Numbered from the stretch's first letter, positions 7,129 to 15,223 are shown. The stretch is DNA of 15,332 bases from W0P28-013 sp963658575 (GCA_963658575.1 CAVKQB010000053.1:1-15332); one strand, 5' to 3'. A program made the numbers and translations. Notes: generated by a model not told the origin, from the sequence alone.

Positions 7129-8352
7129 ATGAAAAAGACTGCTTTACTTTTCGCCCTTTCCATGCTGATTTTGCCTTTGTCGGCACACACACTATCGGCC
7201 ACCGATACGATTGCCGCCGCCGACACCACAGAAGGCTTCCGTTTTACGACCATCGACAGCGTGGCGATTACCTCTGTGAAAGACCAACACCGCAGCGGCA
7301 CGTGCTGGGCATTTTCGACCATCGGTTTTTTGGAGAGCGAACTGCTCCGCATGGGCAAAGGCGAGTACGACTTGAGCGAAATGTTCGTCGTTAGTCATAC
7401 CATGATAGACCGTGCCGAATACGTCGTGCGTATGTACGGCGACGTGAAATTCGCAGCCGGCGGCTCGTGCTACGACGTGATGTACTGTCTGAAAAACTAC
7501 GGCATGGTGCCTCAATCGGCTATGCCTGGCATTCAGTATGGGGCGACGCCCGCCGACACGCTGCCCGTGCATGGCGAGTTGGACGCTGTGGCAAACGGCT
7601 ACATCAAGGCACTCACGGCTGGCAATCTGAGCAAACTCACGCCCGTTTGGAAGAAAGGGCTGCAAGCGATTTACGATACCTATTTGGGTGCTTGTCCCGA
7701 AAAATTCTCGTACAACGGCACGGAATATACGCCGATCACTTTTGCGCAGTCGCTTGGGCTGAATGCCGACGACTATGTGAGCATTACCTCGTACACGCAT
7801 CACCCGTTTTACACCCAATTTGCGCTCGAAGTGCCCGACAATTGGCGTATGGACCAAATGTACAATGTGCCCATCGACGACCTGATGCGCATTATCGACA
7901 ACGCGCTCTCGAACGGCTACACGCTCGCTTGGGGGGCTGATGTCAGCGAGATTGGTTTCACCCGCAAGGGAATCGGTGTGATGCCCGATGCCGACAAAGG
8001 GGCTGACCTTACAGGCAGCGATGCCGCACATTGGCTTGGCTTGACCGAAAAGGACAAGAAAGAGGAACTGACCAAAAAGCCGTTGCCCGAAATTGAAGTT
8101 ACGCAGGAGTTGCGCCAGCGGGCGTTCGACAGTTGGGAAAACACCGACGACCACGGCATGCAGATTTTCGGTACCGCTCAAGATCAGAACGGCAAACGCT
8201 ACTACATGATTAAAAATTCGTGGGGCACCGCCAAGAGCGATTATCATGGCATTTGGTACGTTTCCGAGGCCTTCATGAAATACAAGACCAACGACATCCT
8301 TGTCCACAAAGACGCTATTCCCAAGGACATTCGCAAAAAACTCGGTCTTTGA
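7129..8352 (+). CDS. Exported C1B (bleomycin hydrolase/PepC-like) cysteine peptidase
   Basis: The 407-aa product is a papain-fold aminopeptidase of the PepC/bleomycin hydrolase type. The signature elements are in order: oxyanion Gln53 and nucleophile Cys59 in KDQHRSGTCWAFS, His342 in DDHGMQIFG, and Asn363 in MIKNSWG. Residues 1-22 (MKKTALLFALSMLILPLSAH) form a clear signal peptide without a lipobox, so the enzyme should act in the periplasm, unlike cytosolic PepC. The reading frame stays open far upstream through the aminotransferase gene, but only ATG 7129 gives the signal peptide. The upstream AATTTTTG (7107-7114) is a near match to a -7 element. No clear terminator follows. It may trim peptides after import across the outer membrane. 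Confidence 0.9.
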   Translation: MKKTALLFALSMLILPLSAHTLSATDTIAAADTTEGFRFTTIDSVAITSVKDQHRSGTCWAFSTIGFLESELLRMGKGEYDLSEMFVVSHTMIDRAEYVVRMYGDVKFAAGGSCYDVMYCLKNYGMVPQSAMPGIQYGATPADTLPVHGELDAVANGYIKALTAGNLSKLTPVWKKGLQAIYDTYLGACPEKFSYNGTEYTPITFAQSLGLNADDYVSITSYTHHPFYTQFALEVPDNWRMDQMYNVPIDDLMRIIDNALSNGYTLAWGADVSEIGFTRKGIGVMPDADKGADLTGSDAAHWLGLTEKDKKEELTKKPLPEIEVTQELRQRAFDSWENTDDHGMQIFGTAQDQNGKRYYMIKNSWGTAKSDYHGIWYVSEAFMKYKTNDILVHKDAIPKDIRKKLGL

Positions 8353-8416
8353 CCCTTGCCCTCAAGCACGGCAGAGTTGCCAGCACGACGTAGGCTGAAG
8401 CGGGTACGGTCGGGGG
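8353..8416. other. GC-rich gap after the peptidase gene, possible degenerate repeat module
   Basis: The stretch contains GGTCTTTGACC (8344-8354, a 4-bp hairpin across the stop codon) and GGCAGAGTTGCC (8370-8381, a 4-bp hairpin). It ends in GTCGGGGGTTAA, like the GGGGTTAAA end of the GC-rich modules at 2157-2245 and 10381-10439. The resemblance is partial. I see no gene here. Confidence 0.25.
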
Positions 8417-8701
8417 TTAATCCTCCTCGCTCTCCGACGCTTCTTTCGCCTCGATTGCCCTCAGAAGTAGGTAACACATTCTGTCCTCCTTTATCTTCAA
8501 TCCCTTGCTCAGATTTACTAACTCCCAGCGTTTCTCCTCTAATAAGTCCATACTTTTGCTTGTTTTTATATTTTCTGATAGTTCCTCGTATTCCACTTGC
8601 GAGCCTGCTCGAAGGCCTCTTCCCGCGACAAGGGAAAGTGCTTCTGCCAATTCTCGAGCCGCCAAGCAGACTTTCGAGTTTTGCCTGTGAAACTCGGTCA
8701 A
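8417..8701 (-). CDS. Possible small charged protein or decayed gene, unrecognised
   Basis: The ORF (94 codons from a TTG at 8701) encodes a charged, helix-prone product with EYEELSENIKTSKSMDLLEE and KEDRMCYLLLRAIEAKEA. I recognise no family. It starts about 44 nt downstream of a good minus-strand promoter (8745-8777), which argues for a transcript. The case for one intact gene is weak. There is no ATG, and arginine codons AGA, AGG and CGA are used more than in neighbouring genes. A second frame (8697-8566) also looks protein-like, with WQKHFPLSREEAFEQARKW ending just before the better part of the first frame. A frameshifted remnant is therefore as likely as a functional small gene. The stop TAA lies in the GGGGGTTAA motif. 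Confidence 0.3.
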   Translation of the reverse strand: MTEFHRQNSKVCLAARELAEALSLVAGRGLRAGSQVEYEELSENIKTSKSMDLLEEKRWELVNLSKGLKIKEDRMCYLLLRAIEAKEASESEED

Positions 8702-8744
8702 ATACCAGGTTTGTAAGTGAATTTGTTATGCTTGATAACTCTTG

Positions 8745-8777
8745 CAAAGATACATCATCGGATAGACCTTTGTCAAG
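8745..8777 (-). promoter_or_regulatory. Bacteroidota-type promoter in the peptidase-tRNA gap
   Basis: Minus-strand TATCTTTG (8752-8745) matches TAnnTTTG, and CTTG within CTTGACA lies upstream at 8777-8774 with a 21-nt spacer. The following bases (CAAGA) are the same as those after the hisS -7 element. It would transcribe the doubtful ORF at 8417-8701 or a small RNA. Confidence 0.55.
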
Positions 8778-8874
8778 TATTTTCAAAAGTTTTTTTGTTC
8801 ACTTTTTCAACAAATTAGTTTCATACGATAATTGATTATCAAGCAGTTACAAAGAGTCAGAGGATTGGGTAAAA

Positions 8875-8917
8875 ACACAAAAAAATCAGGGAGTTTTGTT
8901 TGTAACTCCCTGATTTT
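8875..8917 (-). terminator. Rho-independent terminator of tRNA-Lys
   Basis: A perfect 14-bp stem pairs 8882-8895 (AAAATCAGGGAGTT) with 8904-8917 around an 8-nt loop. Read on the minus strand, a run of seven Ts follows. It begins 3 nt past the end of the tRNA gene and may also stop transcription from the other side. Confidence 0.9.
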
Positions 8918-8920
8918 CAG

Positions 8921-8996
<76 letters not shown>

Positions 8997-9016
8997 ATAC
9001 CGATTATTTTCGCGTG

Positions 9017-9046
9017 CAAAGGTACAAAAAAAATGTCAGTGGCAAA
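9017..9046 (-). promoter_or_regulatory. tRNA-Lys promoter
   Basis: Minus-strand -33 TTTG (9046-9043) and -7 TACCTTTG (9024-9017) are separated by 18 nt. The tRNA 5' end lies 20 nt past the -7 element, leaving a short 5' leader for RNase P. Confidence 0.8.
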
Positions 9047-9081
9047 CAATATGCGGCATTTTTTTCGTTTTCGGCTAAAAA

Positions 9082-10215
9082 TCAATCGTTTGCGACCGCT
9101 TCCAATACGTTTTGGGCGATGTATGCCAACTGTTCGTCGTCGAGTTCGGTGTGCATGGGCAGCGACAGCACGCACGCCGCCAAACGTTCGGCCACGGGAA
9201 AATCGCCCGACTTGTAGCGCGGGTCTTGGTAGGCCTTTTGCAGGTGCAGCGGCACGGGGTAGTAAATCATCGATGGAATGCCGCGGTCGGCCAAACGTTG
9301 GCGCACACGGTCGCGGTCGGCACCCACTATGCGGAGCGTGTATTGGTGGAAAACATGCGTGGTTTGCGGCGCAACGTTGGGCGTGAGTATCTTGTCGCAA
9401 TCGGCAAAAGCGGCCGTGTAGTAGGCGGCGGCCTTCTGGCGTGCAGCGATGTATTGGTCGAGGTGCGGCAGTTTGGCGTCCAACACGGCGGCTTGTATGC
9501 TGTCCAGCCGCGAATTGACCCCAATGCGGTCGTGGTGGTAGCGCACTTCCATGCCGTGGTTGGCAATCATGCGTATTTTGTGCGCCAAATCGTCGTCGTT
9601 GGTGAATAGCGCGCCGCCATCGCCGTAGCAACCGAGGTTTTTCGACGGGAAAAACGATGTGCAGCCGATATTGCCCATACAGCCCGAACGCACACGCTCG
9701 CCGTTGGCAAACGTATATTCCGCGCCGATGCTTTGGCAGGCATCTTCCACCACATACAGGTGATGCTCGCGAGCCAACGCCAGCAGTTGTTCCATGTTGG
9801 CATTTTGTCCGAACAGATGCACGGGCACAATGGCTTTTGTGCGTGGCGTGATGGCGCGTTTCACGGCCTCGACATCGATGTTGAACGTGTCGAAATCGAC
9901 ATCGACCACGACGGGCGTAAGTCCGAGCAGGGCAACCACTTCGGCCGTAGCGATGAAGGTGAATGTGGGCGTGATGACCTCGTCGCCGGGCTTAAGGTCG
10001 AGTGCCATCATGGCGATGAGTAGCGCATCGGTGCCGTTGCCTACGGGAATGACGTGTTTCACGCCCAGATATTGCTCCAAATGTTGCTGAAATTCGGTAA
10101 CTTTTGCGCCTTTTACAAACGCCGTCGAGTCGATTACGGCCTGAATGCCGCTGTCAATGTCTGTTTTTATTTTGTCGTATTGCGAACGCAAATCGACCAT
10201 CTGAATGGGTTTCAT
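9082..10215 (-). CDS. DegT/DnrJ/EryC1/StrS-family sugar aminotransferase
   Basis: This PLP enzyme of 377 aa belongs to the sugar aminotransferase family that transfers an amino group from glutamate to a nucleotide-linked keto-sugar for surface polysaccharide synthesis. Motifs in order are GNGTDAL (residues 59-65), EDACQSIGA (157-165, Asp158 contacting PLP), FFPSKNLGCYGDGGAL (188-203, Lys192 binding PLP), and HQYTLR near 293. The sequence is closest in my judgement to WbpE/WlbC-type enzymes acting on UDP-3-keto-glucuronate derivatives, but the substrate cannot be fixed without neighbours, and no other polysaccharide genes are nearby. The ATG at 10215 gives the usual MKPIQMVDLRSQY start. The likely promoter is about 345 nt upstream, so the leader would contain repeat region D. 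Confidence 0.92.
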   Translation of the reverse strand: MKPIQMVDLRSQYDKIKTDIDSGIQAVIDSTAFVKGAKVTEFQQHLEQYLGVKHVIPVGNGTDALLIAMMALDLKPGDEVITPTFTFIATAEVVALLGLTPVVVDVDFDTFNIDVEAVKRAITPRTKAIVPVHLFGQNANMEQLLALAREHHLYVVEDACQSIGAEYTFANGERVRSGCMGNIGCTSFFPSKNLGCYGDGGALFTNDDDLAHKIRMIANHGMEVRYHHDRIGVNSRLDSIQAAVLDAKLPHLDQYIAARQKAAAYYTAAFADCDKILTPNVAPQTTHVFHQYTLRIVGADRDRVRQRLADRGIPSMIYYPVPLHLQKAYQDPRYKSGDFPVAERLAACVLSLPMHTELDDEQLAYIAQNVLEAVAND

Positions 10216-10380
10216 AAATTCTTATTTGAAGATTTGAAGATTTGAAAATTTGATTGCGCTGCGCGCAGTTTCTCATTGTTTCTAAGTTTCTAAGTTTGGC
10301 GCGCTGCGCGCGTTGTTTTTGGTTATTTGAGGATTTGGTTATTTGGGAATTTGGAAAATCTGTAAATTTGTCCGTTATCT
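10216..10380 (-). repeat. Octamer blocks and two CGCGC-type hairpins before the DegT-family gene
   Basis: Read on the minus strand, the region has CCAAAT-type octamer blocks (about 10360-10320), a hairpin CGCGC-GCA-GCGCG (10312-10300), AAACTTAGAAAC units, a second hairpin TGCGC-GCA-GCGCA (10267-10255), and TCAAATCT octamers up to the start codon. The first part matches the order before the DUF4954 gene at 2341-2412. Confidence 0.7.
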
Positions 10381-10439
10381 TTAACCCCTCCGCTTCGCTC
10401 GTCCCCTTGTAAAGGGGACAGGTTCGCACTCCACAACTC
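10381..10439 (-). repeat. GC-rich hairpin module, copy 2 (inverted)
   Basis: On the minus strand GGAGTTGTGGAGTGCGAACC leads into GTCCCCTT (10419-10412), which pairs perfectly with AAGGGGAC (10408-10401) around a 3-nt loop. GAGCGAAGCGGAGGGGTTAA follows. Compared with 2179-2216, one stem pair is C-G there and T-A here, so pairing is kept. Confidence 0.7.
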
Positions 10440-10530
10440 CTCATTCCTCATTCCTCATTCCTCATTCCTCATTCCTCATTTCTCACTACTCACTACTAAT
10501 GAACTCTCACCTATAACCTCTTAACTCTAA
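10440..10530 (-). repeat. Intergenic heptamer array D (13 units in register)
   Basis: Minus strand, 10530 to 10440: TTAGAGT, TAAGAGG, TTATAGG, TGAGAGT, TCATTAG, TAGTGAG twice, AAATGAG, GAATGAG five times, with no break in the 7-bp register. The first four units echo regions A and C, and the rest echo the array at the hisS stop codon. It would be transcribed in the leader of the DegT-family gene. Confidence 0.8.
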
Positions 10531-10558
10531 CCTTTCTTGTAATCTGTTAATTATCTCG

Positions 10559-10566
10559 CAAAGATA
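10559..10566 (-). promoter_or_regulatory. Promoter (-7) of the DegT-family gene
   Basis: Minus-strand TATCTTTG is a perfect TAnnTTTG. No good -33 TTTG is present at the normal spacing (around 10586-10589). A transcript from here would have a leader of about 340 nt made almost entirely of repeat modules. Confidence 0.5.
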
Positions 10567-10576
10567 CTCATTTTTT

Positions 10577-10602
10577 GGAGATAATTGTTCTTTCGTATCT
10601 CC
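10577..10602. promoter_or_regulatory. 7-bp dyad midway between divergent promoters, possible operator
   Basis: GGAGATA (10577-10583) and TATCTCC (10596-10602) form a perfect inverted repeat with a 12-nt spacer. Its centre (10589.5) coincides with the midpoint (10590) of the two back-to-back -7 elements at 10559-10566 and 10614-10621. It could bind a dimeric regulator of both genes, although seven base pairs may occur by chance. Confidence 0.35.
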
Positions 10603-10621
10603 GTTTTTTTTTCTATTTTTG
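10591..10621 (+). promoter_or_regulatory. Promoter of the DPP IV gene
   Basis: The -7 element TATTTTTG (10614-10621) matches TAnnTTTG. TTTC (10591-10594) lies 19 nt upstream as an imperfect -33 element. The start codon at 10640 is 18 nt past the -7 element, giving a short leader and ruling out the in-frame TTG at 10619. Confidence 0.65.
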
Positions 10622-10639
10622 CGACAAATTATTGTTCTT

Positions 10640-12796
10640 ATGCGCCATTTTTTGTTGTCTGGTTTGCTGTGGCTCGGCGTGTGGTCGCTCGCAGCGCAGC
10701 CACAAGCCTATTTGGAGGCGTTCACGCGCGGCGACTACAAGCCCAAGCGTCCCGCCGAAGTGTATCACATGAACGATGGGCAACGTTACACCTCGTTGTC
10801 CGACGACGGCAAACGCATCGTGGCCTACGAATATGCCTCGGGACGGGAGGTCGCCACGCTGTTCGACATCGACAAAATTGCCGACTGTCCGATTGCAAAA
10901 ATCGAAGGTTACGCTTTTGCGCCCAACGAAGAGCGGCTGCTCGTGCATACCGAGTCGCACAAAATCTATCGTCGCTCGGCCACGGCCTCGTACTACGTTT
11001 ACTATCTGAAACGCAACAAGATAGAGCCGTTGAGCGACAGCGACAATGTGGTGCAAGAGGCCTGCTTTTCGCCCGACGGACGCATCGTGGCGTTTGCGCG
11101 CGACAATAATCTGTTTCTGAAAAAACTCGATTTCGGCACCGAACTTGCCATCACCACCGACGGCGCAAAAGGTCGGATAATCAACGGCACGGCCGATTGG
11201 AGTTACGAGGAGGAATTTTGCCAAACACGCTATTTCGAGTGGAGTGCCGACAGCAAATTGCTGGCTTATGTGCGTTTCGACGAAAGCGAAGTGGGGGAGT
11301 ACACGTTCCAAAATTTTGCCGAAGGCTATCCCACGTCGGTTTCGTACAAATATCCGCGTGCTGGCGGCAAAAATTCGCGCGTGCAACTGCTCGTGTACGA
11401 TGTGCAGAACCGCACCACCAAACAGATGCGTTTCGACGACGACAACGACATCTACATTCCGATAATCCGCTGGACAAACGATGCCAACACACTTGCCGCC
11501 GTGCGCCTCGACCGCTCGCAGATGCAGTTGGACGTGATGGCGTTCAATGCACGTTCGGGCGTGGGACGGCGCATCATGAGCGAATCGGGCGCAACGTATG
11601 TCGATTATGCCAACCTGAATAGCCTGCATTTCAATGCCGACAATAGTTTCGTGGCGTTGAGCGAGCGCGACGGCTGGCGACACCTCTATCTGTTCGATGC
11701 CAATGGCTCGCTTGTGCGGCAAATCACGTCGGGAAATTGGGACGTTACCGCCTTCTACGGCTACGACGAACAGACCAAAAACGCCTATTTCCAAGCCGCC
11801 AAAGAGTCGCCCATCAACCGCGAAGTGTACAAAGCCGATGCCAAAGGTCGATTGTCGCGCATCGGCACGGGCGAAGGCATCTGCAGCGCGGAGTTTTCGA
11901 AACTTTTTGCCTACGCCATCTACCAATTCGACAATACCGAAACGCCCAACCTTTATACGATAATCGACAACAAAGGCAAAACCTTGCGCACAATCGAAGA
12001 CAACGCCGCCCTGAAATCCACTGCCGATGCACTGAATCTGTCGCAAAAGGAATTTTTCACCTTCGAAACATCGGAAGGCATCACACTCAACGGCTGGATA
12101 GTGAAGCCGAAAAACATGGCGGCTGGCGCAAAATTGCCTTTGGTGATGGTGCAATACAGCGGCCCCAATTCGCAAGAAGTGCTCAACCGTTTCCATCTCG
12201 ATTGGGAATTTTATCTGCCGCAAATGGGTTACGTGGTGGCCTGTGTCGATGGACGTGGCACGGGCGCGCGCGGCCGCGATTTTCGCACTTGCACCTACAA
12301 AAAACTCGGCGAATTGGAGACAAAAGACCAAGTGGAAGCTGCGCGCTATCTCGGCACGCTCGATTTTGTCGATAGCGGACGCATCGCCATTTGGGGCTGG
12401 AGTTATGGCGGATTTATGACCCTGAGTTGCCTCACCAACGGCGCAGGCGTGTTCAAGGCGGGCATTGCCATTGCACCGGTAACCGATTGGCGTTACTACG
12501 ACACAGCCTACAGCGAACGCTTCATGAACCGCCCGCAGGAAAACGACCGCGGCTATGCGCTGACAAGTCTGCTCGACAAAGCCGACCGCCTGCAGGGCGA
12601 ACTGCTGCTTGTTCACGGCACTGCCGACGACAACGTGCATACGCAACAGTCGTGGCTCTACATCGAACAATTGGTGAAGGCTGGCAAACAGTTCGAAATG
12701 CAGATGTATCCCAACAAAAACCACAGCATACTCGGCGCAGAGGCGCGTTTGCATCTTTACACGCGCTGCACACGCTTTTTGCAGAAAAATTTATAA
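10640..12796 (+). CDS. Dipeptidyl peptidase IV (family S9B), exported
   Basis: The 718-aa product has a signal peptide (residues 1-20, MRHFLLSGLLWLGVWSLAAQ), an N-terminal beta-propeller (about 40-480) and a C-terminal alpha/beta-hydrolase domain. The catalytic triad is Ser588 in WGWSYGGF, Asp663 in HGTADDNVH and His695 in NKNHSI. The DWSYEEEF motif (186-193) supplies the Glu pair (191, 192) that binds the substrate N-terminus in DPP IV. It should release X-Pro or X-Ala dipeptides in the periplasm. The ATG at 10640 was chosen because it starts the signal peptide and lies just downstream of the promoter. No terminator separates it from the permease gene 62 nt on, whose own -7 element overlaps its stop codon. 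Confidence 0.95.
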   Translation: MRHFLLSGLLWLGVWSLAAQPQAYLEAFTRGDYKPKRPAEVYHMNDGQRYTSLSDDGKRIVAYEYASGREVATLFDIDKIADCPIAKIEGYAFAPNEERLLVHTESHKIYRRSATASYYVYYLKRNKIEPLSDSDNVVQEACFSPDGRIVAFARDNNLFLKKLDFGTELAITTDGAKGRIINGTADWSYEEEFCQTRYFEWSADSKLLAYVRFDESEVGEYTFQNFAEGYPTSVSYKYPRAGGKNSRVQLLVYDVQNRTTKQMRFDDDNDIYIPIIRWTNDANTLAAVRLDRSQMQLDVMAFNARSGVGRRIMSESGATYVDYANLNSLHFNADNSFVALSERDGWRHLYLFDANGSLVRQITSGNWDVTAFYGYDEQTKNAYFQAAKESPINREVYKADAKGRLSRIGTGEGICSAEFSKLFAYAIYQFDNTETPNLYTIIDNKGKTLRTIEDNAALKSTADALNLSQKEFFTFETSEGITLNGWIVKPKNMAAGAKLPLVMVQYSGPNSQEVLNRFHLDWEFYLPQMGYVVACVDGRGTGARGRDFRTCTYKKLGELETKDQVEAARYLGTLDFVDSGRIAIWGWSYGGFMTLSCLTNGAGVFKAGIAIAPVTDWRYYDTAYSERFMNRPQENDRGYALTSLLDKADRLQGELLLVHGTADDNVHTQQSWLYIEQLVKAGKQFEMQMYPNKNHSILGAEARLHLYTRCTRFLQKNL

Positions 12797-12801
12797 ATTT
12801 G
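12794..12801 (+). promoter_or_regulatory. Possible promoter of the permease-kinase operon
   Basis: TAAATTTG matches TAnnTTTG and overlaps the DPP IV stop codon. No TTTG lies at the normal -33 distance. A transcript from here would have a leader of about 50 nt containing a weak TCGG/CCGA hairpin (12807-12819). Confidence 0.4.
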
Positions 12802-12858
12802 CGGAGTCGGTTTGGCCGATTTCAGAATTAAACGTACAAAAACCTAAAATCAACAACC

Positions 12859-14202
12859 ATGAAAAACCAGAAAACCAACACACTGGCCATCGCCGTGATG
12901 TTTTGCCTATTCTTCATGATTGCCTTCGTTACCCATCTGTGTAACCCGATGGCGGTCATCGTGAAAAACAATTTCTCGATGTCCAATTTTGCGGCACAAT
13001 TGGGCAACGCAGCCAATTTTATCGCCTATGCCGTGATGGGAATCCCGGCAGGAATGCTCATCAAAAAATTTGGCTACCGCATAACGGCCATATTGGCCAT
13101 TATCGTCGGTTTCGTCGGCGTATTTTTGCAATATGTGTCCGGCTGGGAATCTGTCCAGAGTTTCTGGGTTTACCTTATCGGTGCTTTCACGGCAGGTTTC
13201 TGCATGTGTATGCTCAACACCGTAGTCAATCCCATGCTCAACACGCTCGGCGGAGGCGGTAATCGCGGCAATCAACTCGTGCAGTTTGGCGGCGTTTGCA
13301 ATTCGCTCGCGGCCGTGCTTGTAACCATTCTCATGGGAAGCCTGATTGCCGACACAGCCAGTGCCAAAGTGGCCGATGCTACGCCCGCTCTTATGATTGC
13401 CCTCGGCGTGTTTGCCTTTGCATTCTTGGTGCTGATTTTCGTGAAAATTCCAGAGCCGACACTCAAATCCGAAGATCACACAGCCGAAAATCCAGTGCAC
13501 GAAGAGATTGCAGCCGAAAATCCCACGGGCAAAAACTATTCCGCCTTCTCTTTCCGCCATTTCAATTTGGGCATTGTGGCGATATTCCTCTATATGGGCA
13601 TCGAAATAGGCGTGCCTACCTACATTTTGCAATATCTTACTTCCGATCCCGCCGCCACCACCACCGCTCCAGGTTTTGGCATTCCAACCAATATCGCCAC
13701 GATGATTGTCGCCGTCTATTGGCTGCTGATGCTCATAGGCCGTTTCTTCGGCGGGTTGATAGGCGGCAAAGTGTCGAGTCGTATGCAGATAACGGTGGTT
13801 TCGGCCGTGGCATTGGTACTGGTGCTGCTCGGCATGTTCCTGCCGTCGAACATACAAGTCGAAATGTTCGGCATCGAATGGGAAACGCTCTCCGTCATCA
13901 CAACTCCCGTGCCGGTGGCCATTGTGCCGCTTATTCTCGTAGGACTATGCGCCTCTGTCATGTGGGGCGGCATTTTCAATCTTGCCGTCGAAGGGCTTGG
14001 AAAATACACCTCCATCGCATCGGGTGCGTTTATGACTATGGTTTGCGGCGCGGGCATTCTTGTGCCTTTGCAGGGTAAATTGGCCGATGTCTTTGGCAAT
14101 TTCCAACTGAGTTATGTCGTCATACTTGTTTGCACAGCCTATATCCTATTCTATGCCGCCGTTGGCTCGAAAAACGTGAATACCGACATCAAAACAGAAT
14201 AA
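12859..14202 (+). CDS. MFS sugar permease, FucP/GluP (glucose/galactose) type
   Basis: This 447-aa inner-membrane protein of the major facilitator superfamily has about twelve hydrophobic spans, six before and six after a charged central loop (about residues 203-230, with the near-duplicate AENPVHEEIAAENPTGK). N-terminal features (FVTHLCNPMAVIVKNNFSMS, NAANFIAYAVMGIPAGMLIKK) fit the fucose/glucose-galactose H+ symporter group common in Bacteroidota. The next gene, an ROK kinase, begins 3 nt after the stop, which supports a hexose as substrate, most simply glucose. Which sugar is carried cannot be read from the sequence. The ATG at 12859 fits the short basic N-terminus before the first span. 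Confidence 0.9.
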   Translation: MKNQKTNTLAIAVMFCLFFMIAFVTHLCNPMAVIVKNNFSMSNFAAQLGNAANFIAYAVMGIPAGMLIKKFGYRITAILAIIVGFVGVFLQYVSGWESVQSFWVYLIGAFTAGFCMCMLNTVVNPMLNTLGGGGNRGNQLVQFGGVCNSLAAVLVTILMGSLIADTASAKVADATPALMIALGVFAFAFLVLIFVKIPEPTLKSEDHTAENPVHEEIAAENPTGKNYSAFSFRHFNLGIVAIFLYMGIEIGVPTYILQYLTSDPAATTTAPGFGIPTNIATMIVAVYWLLMLIGRFFGGLIGGKVSSRMQITVVSAVALVLVLLGMFLPSNIQVEMFGIEWETLSVITTPVPVAIVPLILVGLCASVMWGGIFNLAVEGLGKYTSIASGAFMTMVCGAGILVPLQGKLADVFGNFQLSYVVILVCTAYILFYAAVGSKNVNTDIKTE

Positions 14203-14205
14203 ATT

Positions 14206-15171
14206 ATGGAAAAATCGTATGTAGTTGGCATCGATATAGGTGCCACAACCGCCAAAATTGGCATCGTCGATATGCGCGGCAATGTGCTGGCGCAGACCGC
14301 CATACGCAGCAACGACACGACAGAAGCGGAGCAGTTCGTCGCCAATTTGTGCGACGCTGTGCGCAAACTCGTCGAGCAAAATTACAGCATGTCGGAGATA
14401 CGCGGCATCGGCATCGGCGCGCCCAACGCCAATTTCTACAAAGGAACCATCGAAAACACCGTGAATCTCACTTGGGGCGGGGCGAAAATCATTCCTTTCT
14501 CGGAGATGATGACCGCTGGCATCGGCTTGCCTGTGCGCATCACCAACGACGCCAACGCCGCCGCCGTGGGCGAAATGACCTACGGTGTGGCACGCGGCAT
14601 GAAAAACTTTATCATGATAACGCTCGGCACTGGCGTTGGTTCGGGCATCGTGGTGAACGGCGAGGTGCTGCTCGGCCACGACGGCTTTGCTGGCGAACTT
14701 GGCCATGTAACCATGATACGCAACAACGGACGGCTCTGCGGCTGCGGCAAAACAGGCTGCCTCGAAGCCTACGCTTCGGCCACGGGCGTGGCGCGCACCG
14801 CACGCGAACTGCTCGAAACCACCGACCGCCAAAGCCTTTTGCGCAACATTCCGTCCGAGGACATCACCTCGAAAGATGTGTTCGAAGCCGCACAACAGGG
14901 CGACGAACTCGCTGGCGAAATTTTCGGATTCACAGGCAAAATGCTCGGCGAAGCACTGGCCGATTTCATCGCATTCTCGTCGCCCGAAGCCATCGTGCTG
15001 TTTGGCGGCCTCACCAAAGCGGGCGACCTCATCATGAAACCCGTGATCGAAAGCATGAACGCCAACGTGATGCCTCTGTGGAAAAACAAGATAAAGGTTT
15101 TGCTCTCGCAACTGAAAGAATCGGACGCCGCCATTCTCGGCGCAAGCGCATTGGCGTGGGAATTGTCGTAG
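14206..15171 (+). CDS. ROK-family sugar kinase, probable glucokinase
   Basis: The 321-aa cytoplasmic kinase should phosphorylate the sugar brought in by the preceding permease (glucose to glucose 6-phosphate is the best guess). Visible features are the N-terminal phosphate-binding strand GIDIGATTAKIGIVD (8-22), catalytic Asp115 in TNDANAAAVGE, the GTGVGSGIV loop (about 141-149), and the ROK zinc site with His167 in GELGHVTM and cysteines 178, 180 and 185 in CGCGKTGCLEAYAS. FGGLTKAG and the C-terminal GASALAW complete the fold. The zinc motif is intact, so this is a kinase-type ROK. No helix-turn-helix domain is present, so it is not an ROK repressor. It starts 3 nt after the permease stop and is followed by a strong terminator. 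Confidence 0.93.
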   Translation: MEKSYVVGIDIGATTAKIGIVDMRGNVLAQTAIRSNDTTEAEQFVANLCDAVRKLVEQNYSMSEIRGIGIGAPNANFYKGTIENTVNLTWGGAKIIPFSEMMTAGIGLPVRITNDANAAAVGEMTYGVARGMKNFIMITLGTGVGSGIVVNGEVLLGHDGFAGELGHVTMIRNNGRLCGCGKTGCLEAYASATGVARTARELLETTDRQSLLRNIPSEDITSKDVFEAAQQGDELAGEIFGFTGKMLGEALADFIAFSSPEAIVLFGGLTKAGDLIMKPVIESMNANVMPLWKNKIKVLLSQLKESDAAILGASALAWELS

Positions 15172-15195
15172 ATTTCTGCTTGGAAAAGACACGCG

Positions 15196-15223
15196 AAACG
15201 CCTCCGAAAATTCGGAGGCGTTT
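15196..15223 (+). terminator. Terminator of the permease-kinase operon
   Basis: AAACGCCTCCGAA (15196-15208) pairs with TTCGGAGGCGTTT (15211-15223), up to 13 bp. GTGCTTTT follows. It begins 24 nt past the kinase stop codon and ends in Ts within the stem, so it should work as an intrinsic terminator. Confidence 0.85.

Noticed and set aside
8356..8835. Plus-strand ORF of 159 codons in the peptidase-tRNA gap
   Set aside because: The start is not convincing, the composition is rich in S, P and L without domain features, and promoter evidence favours the other strand.
10619..10639. TTG start seven codons upstream for the DPP IV gene
   Set aside because: It lies inside the -7 promoter element, so it would not be in the mRNA, and it would spoil the signal peptide start.
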